NCBI GenBank assembly: GCA_014607495.2
Contig: CP053157.1
Coordinates: 8,618,001 to 8,682,000, forward strand
Origin: Carposina sasakii
Taxonomy: Eukaryota; Arthropoda; Insecta; Lepidoptera; Carposinidae
Reading direction: 5' to 3'
DNA length: 64,000 nt
Both the position numbers and the translations under genes were made by a program. Below, piece by piece: positions 43,263-56,700 of this stretch. Numbering within the stretch: position 1 is the stretch's first letter; each line of letters opens with the position of its first letter. The notes under the pieces are model-generated. The model worked only from the letters and a program-made list of their open reading frames with translations, had not been told where the DNA came from and searched no databases.

Positions 43263-46200
43263 ACGTACTAAACTGAAGAAAGAAATGAAAACATCGTATG
43301 ATAAAATTAAATAATCTAGGCAAGTGAATATCACAAATATGGTCACAATAAAAATTGTAATTTAATCGCATCATTTTGATCATGAACAAGAGTCACATGG
43401 TTCAGAAGCGGTGACAAATTATAATATGTAGTTAACAATCGATCCGATGTCAAACACTCGCTGGAAACTACGAGTAGAACGAATATGAATATATCTTTTT
43501 CTAGGTAGTTACGCCCTGATGTTGGATGGGAGTGTTTGGGGCAAGAACATAAGTACCCAGTATAGTAAATTATGTTCGTATCTACACTAAGCTGAACATG
43601 TGTTGTTAAAAAAACCGTTTACAAAAAAGGGAGAGCTTACCTACACGTATAAGAATACATACAAGCTTTATGTTCTGTGTTGATACGACAACATTAAGAA
43701 AAAAACATAAATATGTTAAGCAAGTAGGTACTAATTAAATTATTGTAATTTTTTTAGTTATTAAATATTTGATTAATATTTATTGATAATAAAATTTTTG
43801 CTATTAGGTAAGCAATTTAGAATTAAAATCAAATTATTAACAATACAATATAGCAAAATAAATTCTCGGTAAGAGGAAAGATTCACTTGAAACAAGCCAC
43901 CGATTTATTTTCCGCCGCAGGCACCTTCATTGATAAATATAACCAATAAAGGAAAACAAAATGTCCACAAGAGGAATTATTGTGGTTCCTGTAATTTACC
44001 TCTTCTTTTATTTTTCTACATTTCTCGCTTCTTTCATAAGTTTTGACTTGGGGTCTCAAGCCGGTGTTTTGTGCAAGATTTATGGCAGAAAACGAAGTTA
44101 TTTGCTTAGTAAAATGATTTCAAGTTGTGCCCTGTGTGCGTTCAAGTGATTCAAATTGGTGAATTGGGAAAATTTATGTCTTGGTTATTCTGTTTTTACA
44201 CCATTGTTTAGTTAATTTACTGATTGAAAGTCCGAAGTAGAAGTGGAAAGTCTCATATTGATGATAAATACGATATACAAACGAGAATTTAATTTCTGAT
44301 TCATTTATCGTTATAAAAATATTTTTGAAACAAATCTTTATTAATTTGGTTTTTCCTCTGATTGGCTATATAAAAGCTTTTTGAAAGAACCGCAATTTGA
44401 ATCTGTATATTGACGTTTCTAAGTTTATTCATCAACTTGTCGATGTTACCTTAATTTCTAAATGACAGACTTTTGTGTGAACTAATAAATAAATGCATAT
44501 TTTGGAGTTTTACACTGTTTTATCCATGCTTTAGCCATGAACATAAACTTTTATTGTTACTGCATATAGTTCAATATTTTTTCTGATTATATCAATTTTT
44601 ATTACCTTTGTAAAGCTAAGCCTGCCTGCAACTCAGTCTGAAGTGTTGAGTTTTTATAGTGGACTTAATCAAGCAATTCAATATGTTTTTTTCTTGAGGT
44701 ACGCTTTTGAATCCTTCTTCTATCTAACCGTACTACAAGACCCTTCAGTTGATTGACCTGTGATCAATTATCAAACGATATGATATGAGTATCTAGCAGG
44801 ATTCCTTTATTCAATTTTACAAAAAACCACATTCGTTTGCCAACTGGTTTTGAGTGATACTAGACACGTATTAGAAAATACGTCGCTTAAGTAATCTATC
44901 TTTGGGACACGTAATCACCTGCGCCGTTCGCAAAACCTTGGGTCGATGGTAATATAGTAGTGCGTTCATATTTTACCTTAAAGGGACACATATTGTCTTG
45001 TACTTTGAGAACCCATTTGTATCCTTCATTGAAATTTATTTGGGTGGGCTAAAATTACATGTAAGGTTAATGCGTTGTCTGTGTTGAATTAGGCTTTTCA
45101 AATTGACAGACTGTGTTAGATGAGTCTATTATTTGTGTTTCAAATGAAACATTTTGCAGTACCTACATATATAGATAGGTATTTTGAAAGCTCTTTACAA
45201 CTAAGTTCAATTGGATTTAAATTAAGGTCGATGTAGAGTATTAAGTATAGAATTTAAATCATGTGAAACCGAACTTTTATCATATTCGGAGATACGGCCT
45301 CCTGTTATATAAAAATACATAAAGACGCAAAACTGTAATCATTTTTGTGTGTTCACATCATCTCATCACAATCTCTATCAAGTATGATATTTGAATATGA
45401 TAATTAATCAAATGTTACTAACTTTTTGAAACTGTTTACACCTAACTAGGTTATTTAAGGTTGAGGTCAAAATGAACTAGTATATTCTAATAGAGTCAGT
45501 AATAAAAAAGGTTTATTATCCATCAAAGTGTAGTTGAAGCACATAATTCCTTTGAAAGAGCTAGATTTTCCTGAAAATTCCGCCAACTGATTGAATGTGA
45601 ATGATGCCGTAGAAAAACGCTAGGTTCCCAGATCTATATATGTCGTTATACATATACGTACACAACACAACACTGTTAGGCAATACAGAGTGGGCTCACC
45701 AGGTGAGTTATGGGCCGTTTTTGTCCATCGAGGTTCTACTTCGAGGTTCTTTATAGGTAGTCTTTATTTATAACCAAAAGTACTCTAAACTTTTATGCGA
45801 TAGTGGAGTACATTTTAAACATTGTTACGACCACTTTCTATATTCTAGAGAGTGCTCCTTTAAGTGAGCTTAATATAAAATATATATGTAGTCACGCCCA
45901 TTTTCCCCCAAAAACGTTGGGCAGAAGTGTGCCAATTACACACCCACTTTTCAACAGTATTAAATATGGAATATTATATCAATGTCCTAGTCTATATAAT
46001 TTTAAGAAAGAAAAATGTTTCACTATTGGCTCACTAGGAGCGCTACTGTCTTTGCCTGCTTACATGTCTACGTGTCAAGTTTTTAAGAGATAAGGTCGGC
46101 CCATGGTCGGCCATAGAAACTACCAGTGTGCAGTGAATAAATACTTTTATTTTAGAATTTCTTGCATATTTATTAACGTTTCCTGGATATATCTATTATC

Positions 46201-46519
46201 CCAACAAACAGTTAGCCTATTTAGTTCCACGTGGCAAGAAGTGACCCTACTACCGCTTTTTTGGCATAAATACAATAATCTAGCTACTGGTAACGAATCC
46301 AATGGGAAATATTTCGAGTCATTCTAAATGGGTATTACTCGTATAGGCTATCAACGTCAGAGCCTCCTCCGTAAAATATCAGGGTGCACCACGGGCAGGT
46401 GAGGTTGATTGTGGGTCTTAAGGTTTTAAGTCGAACCCACTTACACCCTAAATTAATTAAAAAGAAGTTTAATAAATGCATATTAATAAAGATTAGGTAC
46501 TCATGTAAGTATAAGATCT
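43263..46519. other. Unassigned AT-rich DNA
   Basis: Only the doubtful small frame at 43961 stands out. No repeat is recognised. Confidence 0.4.
43961..44149 (+). CDS. Unrecognised 62-codon open frame, doubtful
   Basis: It starts in the favourable insect context CAAAATG and has a hydrophobic stretch (about residues 6-26, IIVVPVIYLFFYF...) like a signal or membrane segment, then basic residues. It has no recognised homologue, and spacing and codon use give no support. Short hydrophobic frames arise easily in T-rich DNA. Confidence 0.12.
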   Translation: MSTRGIIVVPVIYLFFYFSTFLASFISFDLGSQAGVLCKIYGRKRSYLLSKMISSCALCAFK

Positions 46520-46735
46520 CCCAACCGTATTTCGGCCAAGGCAACCAATCTCTACGGAGATTAACCAGGTACGCAGGAGATATTATAGTACATAAGTGTG
46601 TGCGCAAACACATATGCAGTCTCTATTCCTTCACTCTCATAGTCCGATGGGACGGAAAGCCGACATGACCGGAGAGAGATCAGGCGCAGGGCCAACAGTT
46701 TTACGTGCTTTCCGAGGCACGAGCCAAGTGACAAT
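46520..46735 (+). repeat. Degenerate lepidopteran LINE/SINE-associated repeat
   Basis: 'tccgatgggacggaaagccg', 'catgaccggagagagatcag', 'gcgcagggccaacagttttacg' shortened to 'gcgcagggccaacag', and 'gtgctttccgaggcacga' are words I know from a common moth repeat. The upstream part ('agattaaccaggtacgcagg') fits the same unit. It is non-coding and decayed. Confidence 0.5.
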
Positions 46736-47299
46736 TTTACAACATTAAAATCTGTACACGAAATAAATTCATGTAAGTACTGTATAAAAAGACAATGCCA
46801 TATTTTGTACTCGATTCCTTGTTACGTAGTACAAATCCCATGTCGCTAGGAGCATGTTATATTATTATTCATGTAGATGTAACCAAATTTCAAGATACAT
46901 GGATATACCGCTTCATTCTCGAAGAGCGTCGCGTGAGAGGAATGTTCAACCCCGCCTAGGAAATAGCGCACCTGCTTATCCTGTGTACATTACTCAACTA
47001 TGGTGAATATATAAACTATACACATGGTAATATGAATATAGAGCGCCATTGACATGCTAATTTTACTCTGTTAGCGAATTCCGGTGACTATAATTACCGT
47101 CTCATAATAAAGGATCTACAGTAGTACAAGCAGTGTTATTGTTACTTTCTGCGAATAACATAGTAGTACGTAAAACCTAAATTAAATCAATCCTGTAGAC
47201 CAACTAAACTTTCTTTCATGCGAATTAATAATCAGAATTCAGACAGTAAGTACGTCGCGTGCTGGGACTGTAGTCAAAAATGACCTTTAGGTACCACAA

Positions 47300-47989
47300 T
47301 TTTTTTAAACGAAAAACCGACTTCCTCCCAAAACTCTAGCTTACTAAAGTAAAATTTTAGTAAAGGGAAAATATATATTGCGTTAAGCCATGTACGATGT
47401 TTAGAAGACATAATATTGTCAGATTTATATGCCAGCAAATGATTAAATAGGCCACATGACAAAAGAGAGAAATGACTAGGCTTCGAAACTTTACGTCTGA
47501 CAATATATAAGCAACATATAATTACACTCCTTCTTCCCGCCCTGTTCCCTCAATTATTTGGGGTCGGTGCAATATGTAGGTACTCTTCTTTCAGTCATCC
47601 CTATTATCCGTCATCTCGTTATTCTCATGTCTACCTCTTCCTCTATAACCATCTTACTTCGGACACGGTTTAACGCAACATATAATTACACGACTTAACA
47701 CAATTATCTTCATCTTCATAAGCCTATTGCAGTCCACTACTGGACGTAGGCTTCCCCTGCCATAGGGGGATTTTGTTACTAAAAAGTTTCACTATCTGTT
47801 TTTCGGCGGCTATATCATCAGACCCTCGTTTCCTTTATATTATGTGTAGCTGACCAAAATTCTCTATAAAAATCTAAAAACGGACTACTCGTACCTATTA
47901 TATTTGAGGATATCCCTAGATTCCTTAGAGATTCCATCATCAGATGTTATGTTTTATATGTAGGTGACTAAAACGCTCAGTAAAAGTGT
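47300..47989 (-). mobile_element. Repeat family G, copy 5, truncated, without the LINE insert
   Basis: It starts 'aaacgaaaaaccgacttcct', passes the RTE-tail block (about 47710-47775) and breaks off at 'aaacgctcagtaaaagtgta'. The missing part includes the other end. Like copy 3 it lacks the reverse-transcriptase scrap. Confidence 0.8.
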
Positions 47990-49395
47990 AACTTAGAAGC
48001 TAGAAACACCACTCAGTTTTTTAAATGGTAATAATGCTGATACCTTAACATTCTATGATACAAAATGTTTTAAGTTTATAACAACATATGTTTTCCATTT
48101 TTTTATACAGCTATAACTGTATATAAGCTATAACAGTAACGAATCACCTTAAAGCAAATACCCATAGATAGGTAGTTCTCATTCACCGATTATCTTGATA
48201 TGAACTTCATTGCATAAGTTTTTAGGTAAACCAGTCTCCTCAGACGCACGTCACATGATTCACGTTAAGGCCATGAACGAAGGACAAAGAAGAGGTGGCT
48301 TAACAATCATCATCATCTAAGCCATAAGAAGTCTAATGCTGAATATAGGTCTCACCCAATAACTACTATTGCGATCGGTTGAAAGCGGCCTGCATTTCAC
48401 AAATTCTCGTATGTATGTAAATTATAATCAGCCGGTAATTGGTTTATTTTACTGCATGATTGCGGTAATTGCATGTCTACCTTTATTGATTATGATTATC
48501 ACATTTCCTCTCCATCCTTTCTTCATGATTAAGAAACCTTTCTAGCCCCGTTTCACTGCCACACCTGTGCATTTCACTTATTCCATGTACGGCACCCAAC
48601 TGCCATAGAAATTGTGTAGGTAAACTGCATAATTCCGTGGTAATATTGACAATACCTACGGTCGGTACAGGTAGGTTTGTTTAGAAATGCACTGCAAGTA
48701 AGTACGGTATATTCGTCATGTTTAAAGGAAATTATTGCACGCAAGTAATACTTACTGTATCTTATAAAAAGTATGAAACGGTTTTTGTATGTTGTCAGCA
48801 AGAAGTACCACTTAGGTATTGTTATGATACACATAAAAATGTTAAGACGACGATTCCGAAAAATATGATGGATAAAAGTAAGCGCGTGTCATACGTGCTT
48901 AAGATATATTACCGGCTGTTTTGAAGTTGTTTGGAATGTTTTGTAATAGAGTAGGTATGCACAAGTGTTATCCCCTTGTTTCGTTGTAACCTTAGGTTGA
49001 AACTCAAAAATAGTTCGACAGATTTTGATTATTAATGTGTATATTACCTGGCGCATTTTAGCAACTCTACTGATACACTGAATGAATTTTATTACTATGA
49101 TTAACATATCTAATGATTATGTCGATAAATTGCTGTTTGGGCGATTTGGAAGATAGGATTGAAAACGTTCTCCTTATTTTGAAGTCATTTAAAAAGTTGT
49201 ACTTATTGTTTTTATTTAATAATACTAATGTTATTGCTTACACAATACCTCACGTTACTTCATCACATTAGAACGGTATAACAGGTTATATTATGATAAC
49301 TTGTTAAATTATTGTAACACGTAGTTTTATTTCCTGGACCCGTGACATCGAGTGTAACTCGGGTCAGATTGTTTCGGGAAGTCGACACGACTTTG
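47990..49395. other. Unassigned AT-rich DNA
   Basis: No repeat, RNA or credible frame identified. A short microsatellite-like (ATC) run near 48305-48320 may be a LINE tail remnant. Confidence 0.4.
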
Positions 49396-49431
49396 ATGTA
49401 TTGTGAAGCTTGGAACTCGAATATTTACGAG
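49396..49431 (+). CDS. Possible short coding exon ending at a splice donor
   Basis: ATG at 49396 reads exactly 12 codons (MYCEAWNSNIYE) to ACGAG|GTAAGC, a strong donor. The leader upstream (cctggacccgtgacatcgag, gggtcagattgtttcggg) is GC-richer than its surroundings. It could be a first exon. Nothing links it to the candidate at 42479. Confidence 0.22.
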
Positions 49432-50549
49432 GTAAGCGTCGTCGTCGGAAAATTTTGTTATTATGGCAGTGACATAGCATAAAAAAGTGTGGAACTTTGC
49501 GATAATATTATGTCCTTTTCAAATATTATTTTCTCAATATTTTACAATTGGATGTATCAAATTTAGTATTCCAATAAACTCGCATTAGCATATTAGTGAA
49601 ACACTTGTTGAAACATAGGGGCGAGTTTAACGAAAATTTTGTATGTTGTTAAGTGCGTGTGTAGATTTCTATTCGAATTTTATTACTGGAGATTTTGCCG
49701 GTAAATATACCTATAAGGATTTGCAATCTCATGAGCTCCTTTATATTTCCCGAAAGGTGGTTAAGAACGAAAAAAAATCTTATCTAATAAAATGTAATGC
49801 TTAAAACTATGATGTATTGCTACTTGCATGTAATCTATTCAGTTCAGTCCATATACCTTCATACTACTAAATACATTACAAACTATATTGGACATGCAAG
49901 AGTACGTATAGAGCTGAGTTCCGTAGCCTGCTTATGAGTGACAGCTCTTGAGTCCATCTCGTCGTAACTATCTAAGGGCCGAAACTCAAAACTGCGTTGC
50001 GGCCACAGCCGATTTTAGCGGCGCGGCGCCGCATCGCGACGCGAATTCCAGCGTTGTGACGCCATACTTGGTGACAATGATCCACTAAATCTAAAAAAAC
50101 TTTTAATTTAAAGAAAATATTGGAAACCCGATGGCCATAATGTATATCAAAGAATATACTTACTCTCTAACGAGAGATGTATATGTAAGATATTTCATTT
50201 TGATGTTCAATTCGAAGAGATTACTCTTGCAAACAACACACATCAAACCGGAAGCAGTTTAAAAATCGAAAATTAATGTCGATATATTAATATCTTTGCT
50301 CCAAGAACGCTTGTTTGTGGTATTCAAATGACGAAACATATAAAGACAAATGAATTTATAAAATAAGAGACATGGAAACCCAAGTAGCACAAGAGGCTGT
50401 ATAGCAACTGAATATTGGACTACAATTACCCTTGAAGTGGTATAAGAAAGCTGCATAAAAGCTGATTCCGAGCTTATTCAGCCCTTAAACCACTTAAATG
50501 GGCACAAATTATTCAGCTCTCATGTCACATAAGCTTCAGAGCACAGAAT

Positions 50550-50813
50550 CAGAAATTTAAGAGAGTTATAAGGGGTAACAGGTATTGTAAGAGCTGAATA
50601 TCAACTGGTTAAGAGACCATGTTACTCTTTATTCAGCTGAATACCTAAATAATTTATCACAACGGGCCTGTTGGTGGTAGAAGCAGAAATTTAAGAGAGT
50701 TATAAGGGGTAACAGGTGTTGTAAGAGCTGAATATCAACTGGTTGAGAGACCATGTTACTCTTTATTCAGCTGCATACCTAAGTAATGTATCACAAAGGG
50801 CCTGTTGGTGACG
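50550..50813. repeat. 134-bp tandem repeat, 2 copies
   Basis: 'cagaaatttaagagagttat' starts at 50550 and 50684. The units differ at a handful of positions (for example ggtattg/ggtgttg, gaatacctaaat/gcatacctaagt). Confidence 0.95.
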
Positions 50814-51319
50814 CGTGACTATAGAAAATAATATTTTTGTATATTCATTTTACTTATTGTTGAAAAGTGACCGTAGTAACTTGTGACAACATAAACATAA
50901 TATTAATGGCGGTGGCGTTTCATAATATATTTAATGGTACCTAAGTAAACGGAACGGTTTTCTTTATTAGTGCCAGAAAAATGTTTGGGAATGCAAGTTT
51001 ACTGACAATATATGTGTATATTATCTAAGAAAAATTTGGTGCGCTACGAAAATATTGTGTTTTTAAATAATATAGTAATAAATAATGTAAATAAGCTATG
51101 TGTTTTAAAATCTTGGCCCAACAATTTTCAATAGTTTGGACAGAACTATTAAATAAATAGAGACTATTACGATAAGAAGTAATACCTAATTTAATAGGTT
51201 CGTAATTATATTAGTAGTATAATAATAATTCATGCACAAAACATATAAAAAAATGATAAGTAAATTATCATATTTCCAGGTTAAACACAATAAAATGGTG
51301 GTTGATGTTAAATAGCTAT

Positions 51320-51523
51320 GTGAACTGTTATTTATCAAAGGGCTGTTTAGTGATTCACTTGTGAACCTATATTTATCAAAGGACTGCTTAGTGTTTCACA
51401 TGTGAACAATTACTTATTAAAGGGCTGTTAAGCGTTTCACGCGTGAACCATACTTATTACAGAGCTGTTAAGCGTTTCACGTGTGAACCATTATTTATTA
51501 AAGAGCTGTTAAGCGTTTCACGA
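51320..51523. repeat. 41-bp tandem repeat, 5 copies, with palindromic joints
   Basis: GTGAACC-type starts fall at 51320, 51361, 51402, 51443 and 51483. The unit reads about GTGAACCATTATTTATTAAA then GAGCTGTTAAGCGTTTCACGT. At each joint TTTCACNNGTGAAC makes a near-palindrome (CACGTG, CACGCG, CACATG, CACTTG). Confidence 0.95.
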
Positions 51524-53533
51524 GTTAAAGTTAAAGTCATTTATTTTGATATACTAGTGAACCTCTAAATATCCATGAGGCATCTTGTGAACGTTTAAAC
51601 TGCCGCTATATGCAGACAGTATCAATAGATTAATAAAGGCTGCTTAGCGGTAAATATGTTCAGCGCTAAGATATATTATGGGCCACAGGTGTCCCGTTAT
51701 GCGTCTATTGGCTTAATATTATAAGAACTTGTGCTCCTTTAATGAGTCAGCTCAATAACAGTTCACAAGTACTTTCTTATATTGCTCTTGGCTCTTTCTA
51801 TAACTCTTTGCGTTTTATAGGTATATTTGTGACCCATAATGCAGCTCTTATTTACCCTTAAGCTGTTTAAATATCACTGACTGCTATTATGCAGCTAAGG
51901 GTCCACGAGTGTATTCTTATATGAGTCTTAATACGCCCAGAGCTGTGTGTAGATCTAAAAGTGAGTATTTATTCAGCTATCTGTGCTACTTGGGAAAGCA
52001 TTTGTGAAATCATTTATAATAATTATTCATCAAACAATTATCTTTACAAAGGCAGAGAGACGTCTATCCACACTCAATAATCATGGTTACCCTACAATAC
52101 AACAATAAAACTCTCGTTTTCGCGGCGCCGCAACGCAAACTGCCGATTTTAGCGTTGCGGCGCCGCATCGCGGTTATGTGTTTCGGCCCTAAAAGCTATA
52201 CCTATTCGACATTTTATATACCATATCTAATTATTATATCTTCTATTACCGTAATGTACCTTGAAAACTGAAAACTTCTCATACTTTTAACAATTAGACA
52301 ATAACCACTGTACATTGTAATGTTACAATACTGTTTATTTTATCTGTAACAAAGCACTCTCGTGAATATCTACAAAGTTTCAACTTTGTCCTTGCTATAC
52401 ATGTTTTGTGCGTTTGTTTTATCTAGTTACAACACAAGACTTTAGAAACTTATGTTTCCCTGTGAATGTAAATATTTTTATAAGACTAGGATTACCTAAT
52501 CATAATTAAACTTAGCTATTATTAAGATATTTATCTAGGCGTTAGGATTATTAAGTATAGTTTATACGTAACTTATGTTGAGCTTAGTTACTAAAATATA
52601 ATTACGTAGGTACGTGCATGAAACGTTGAAATACTCGTAATTATTGACGTAGATACAAATAGTTTCTCATTTATCAAAGACGTGACTAAATTGCTATATT
52701 TAGGAACATAGTTTGATATGAGCTAAATAAATGAGCATTTTGATGCATGAATTTTGTAAATAACTATCCCAATACATGGATTACTTTTTAAACTAGATTA
52801 TATCAATCTGAATATCGGAATAAAATCTATATCTATACCTATATATGCGTCTAGTATAGGTATAAAACCAGCGAAATTTTTCATACTTTAGTCTAAAAAT
52901 ACACTAATACACAATCAGTGACATAAGTTAGAGTCACATTGTAATGGTTTCGAATAATGAGTAATATGTAATGTACTAGAAAACATGAATCTTTAATAGT
53001 AGCCTAAGCGTGTTTAAGTAAAACACAAAAGGAATGTGTAATCACGGAATACTTTAGTTTTAGCTTGAAGAAGTCGGTAAAGGATCTTTACTTTGTATAT
53101 TTAAGTATAAGTTGCCTTTTAGTCTTCAGCTGGGGATAGCCGAACTGTGAATACTGTGGTAACAAACTTTGTAACTTCTGCTGTAACCTAGTAACAAAAT
53201 TGAGTGCGATATTTTTATGAGACTTATCTGATAAGCTCTTACAATGCAGCTTCGGTGTGAAAATTTCTGAGAAAAGTGGATTGATCGAGAGCATATTCAG
53301 GAAGTCGATTTTAGAAGATCCCCAATTAATTTAATTACTACTACCATTAGTAAAATTAACTGTAATGTCTAGTTACTGGTACTAATAAGATAGCTATTGC
53401 TTGGTGATAACTTCCCGTAGTATCTTACTAGTAATCCACATCATCATTTCAGTTATAGGAAGACCAATGTTGACTATGTATGCCTCCCATTTCACAAATT
53501 TATATCCTCTATACCTACTGGCCTATACATTAA

Positions 53534-53703
53534 ATATCGCAGCTTTCATACTAAAGGGGCACAACTAGAAAAAAAATTGGTTGGTTATTGGGAAAATGCG
53601 TTTAAGAAGTTTGCGTATGTATTTATTTTATTCCGATATATTATAAAAACTTGGAATCACAAAATTTTCGAGATGTGCCCCTATAGTATGAAAGCTGCGA
53701 TAT
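53534..53703. mobile_element. MITE with ATATCGCAGCTTTC ends, 170 bp
   Basis: ATATCGCAGCTTTCATACTA and the next 10 bases are matched by the reverse complement of the right end with a single mismatch over 30 bp. The centre is AT-rich and non-coding. Confidence 0.88.
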
Positions 53704-56700
53704 GTAAAATCTAATATTGCCATTCCACTTTTAAACAACCATCACACCTAAATCATGCCGATAATGCCTCCCAATTAGCAATAACGCATATAATGTGCTC
53801 GAAGGGTGATAACTTTCGGTGGATTCAATCAAATCAGTTAAATGTAGCTGTAAATTGGGCAGTTCCACTTCAGTGAGATTGAGTAATGGCCGATCCCCAA
53901 TATTGATGGGCAGGCCAGCGACGCGGGCCGTATCTCTCCGTGACGTGTTAATTTGTCAAAACCTGACGTCATAAAGAATGAAAAAAGCTAACGCCTCGTT
54001 TTAAATTGACTATCTAATTTGATTGATTTTGGATTTAGTCTTTTTTTTTAAATCCATTTTGAATGATAATGTTCTTATCTCACTTGCGTGACGGATAAAC
54101 TAGAGCTACTGAAAAAAAACTATATCATTATTACGGTGATCTAACACATATTACACCGATACTAATTATAAGCTAGGTAACCCTATAACAACCTTGGGAC
54201 CTGCTTATTTTGTGACATTATTGTAATCATGTAAATAAGACATGCTTAAGAGGATAAGTACAGTTACACCCACTTTATGTCTCACTATTGGTCACAAGTC
54301 TCGCAACCTTACGGCGAGGAAGGGCCGTAAACTACACCCGTCCTAGTGTCTGTGTCAACAATGGAGTCTTGTGAATTTTCCTGGAACTAAACAAAATAAA
54401 CCAAATACTATTCGATTTATAAAGACACTAGCGCCGATGTCATATGACTTCATAACTGAAACGAAGTGTAGTCGTAGTGCGTGTCAGCGGATACATTACA
54501 ATTCTAAGACACACTATCTGGGTTCCGGCGCAAAGACCAATGTATAAGTAACTAAACTTAAATACTATACAAATTGTTATTCATAGTCGTAGTTAGAAAG
54601 CAATAAGGTTAGTTGCAAATAAATGCTTGTATAATTATATATAACACAGTGCAATTAGTACTAATTTATTATACTTACTTCATAATAATTATAAAAACCC
54701 TATCCTCAAATAATACAATAATATACAATGTTACTAAAATCTTTTTAGATTATTGGAATAATATTTCAGAAATGAACAGAAAATATCCAATTACAACATT
54801 ATTTAGAGCCAATTTTAATAATCGATCTCGATGCAAAATTTAGATTAAATGTTCCATTGTTTTCATACAAAATTTCACATTTGGAATAAAAAAAACGAGT
54901 TTCTTTATGATTTTCAGTATTTTAGATATAATTGGCCGTTAGTGGGTACCGTCTGCCGAAGCGACAGACTCATAAGTTACCGAAACGCGCTGACACTGCA
55001 CCGGCTTTAAACGAATCATTCTAATCCTCACACATAAAGTAGGTACAAAGGAGAGTTGCAATTGTCAATATGGTCATGAGGCCGATAATGTACATCTACG
55101 AGTACATGGTATACGTAGGGAGTTTGGACCGGTCAGTGGTTAAGTTGTCTAGTAAACACGGCACATTGACCTTAGGGATCTTAGTGTGGGATTATGTTAA
55201 AGTTTGTGATTTTTTATTATTATTATTATCCACGTTAACTTACTTTTACGCTAATAACACACGGATAGGTGTGGGGGTGGTGAAAAGGGAAGCGCTCCCG
55301 GCCTCACCGGGCCACTAGTCGTTGTTTGGCCCATGTACATATTCTAATCATTGTCAGAAACTATCGCGTTCTAAGATGTTGCATTCGGTTGTGGTTCTCT
55401 CCTGCATTTGATAGATGGCTCCGCTACAATAGGTAATACCAATAATATAGTAACACTGTTATTATAACAAACATTATTAGGCATCTCCTTATTGTACTTA
55501 TTCTAAGACTATTCATATCTGCACCACATGTTGAAGATAAGACGAATGAAGTAAAGCCCTCGCAGTTCTGACATGCAAATATCTCGAATATGCGAGTATC
55601 CTTAAGGGACCGAAACAAAAATTTGTGAAGCTTTATATAAGAAGTTTCACACATCGACTAAACTAATACATGCTGTTATTGAGTACCTAACACCGTAACT
55701 CAATAAAGTAGGTACTACATTTCATACGGCTCTTAGAATAATAATTAAAATAAAACCCATCAAATAAGATATAGCGACGTTAAGATTAATTTTGTTTAGT
55801 TTTTACTTTATTTTATTTATAGACAATAGTTTGAGTAATTAGGTATTTTCTAAGTGTTAACAATAGCTTTTAAAATAATTAATTAAAAATTTAAAAATAG
55901 GTTTTGTTAGTAGGTACGTTAACTTCGATGCAAAACGACTTTGATTTGGCAAAGGGCTCAGTCATAACAACACATATTATGTCATTTTCCCTTTCTTCCG
56001 CAACACAAGGTTGTAAAATATAACTGTTCATCTTATGTCGCTGGTTCACCTAGTTATAGTATACAAGACTCCTTAGAGGTAAAGATAACAGGTCACGCGC
56101 GCACGTCAGCCGTAACGCCCGGCTCTTACATTTTATTACCTCCCATTAAGCGAAATTAAGTCGCATGCATCGTGCGGATTCCGCTCCATGTCACCAACTC
56201 GGCTGTAATGTTCCTTAAGGAAAGACAGACAGGAGATGCAATAATAAGGCTCGATTCCACGCCTCTACGCTTTCACTTTAGCAAATTCTCACGACTGTGT
56301 CAAACGACGTAATGGCACATAGCATGAACTTTATGCTAATGGATATAAAAACTTAATACGAGCCAAAAATTCAGCTATTATCGCGGTAGAAGCACGCATT
56401 CTACGAAATTATATAAACATCGTTATACTGTACCTAGACCTACTCAATGCTCGTCACCCGCGTCAATGATGACACGAGACACGAGCCATATAAACTGTTA
56501 GGCCACCTCTTCTATGTCATTCTTTCATTGTAATGTTGCCCGCCACTTATGCACGGATTAATATGGGTGCCTCACTCAGGCTCTGTGGTGAAATAGCGTT
56601 AGGTTTGACACACATTTTGGCGAATTTTTGGAACGTAGGTATTTCGGATGTATTTCACTGGTGTACCTACAGAAATGTATGAAAGCTTTGATATTGATTT

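Larger units (their letters stand above)
50379..51994. mobile_element. CCCAAGTAGCACA-ended element, 1,616 bp, rich in internal repeats
   Basis: Perfect 13-bp inverted ends CCCAAGTAGCACA (50379-50391, 51982-51994), with similarity continuing into GCTG.ATA. AAA flanks both sides. Inside are two 134-bp repeats (50550-50813), five 41-bp repeats (51320-51523) and many dispersed GAGCTG/CAGCT words on both strands. There is no long open reading frame. I do not recognise the family. Confidence 0.75.
49976..52189. mobile_element. PIF/Harbinger-like MITE, split by a 1.6-kb insertion
   Basis: The ends GGGCCGAAAC are inverted and flanked by TAA on both sides (49973-49975, 52190-52192), fitting the 3-bp TWA target of Harbinger elements. 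Next to each end lies a very GC-rich block with GCGGCGCCGCATCGCG and CCGATTTTAGCG. Without the inner element it would be about 600 bp and non-coding. Confidence 0.75.

Noticed and set aside
51320..51523. CRISPR-like array
   Set aside because: Units are contiguous with no unique spacers, the setting is eukaryotic, and the array lies inside a transposon-like element.
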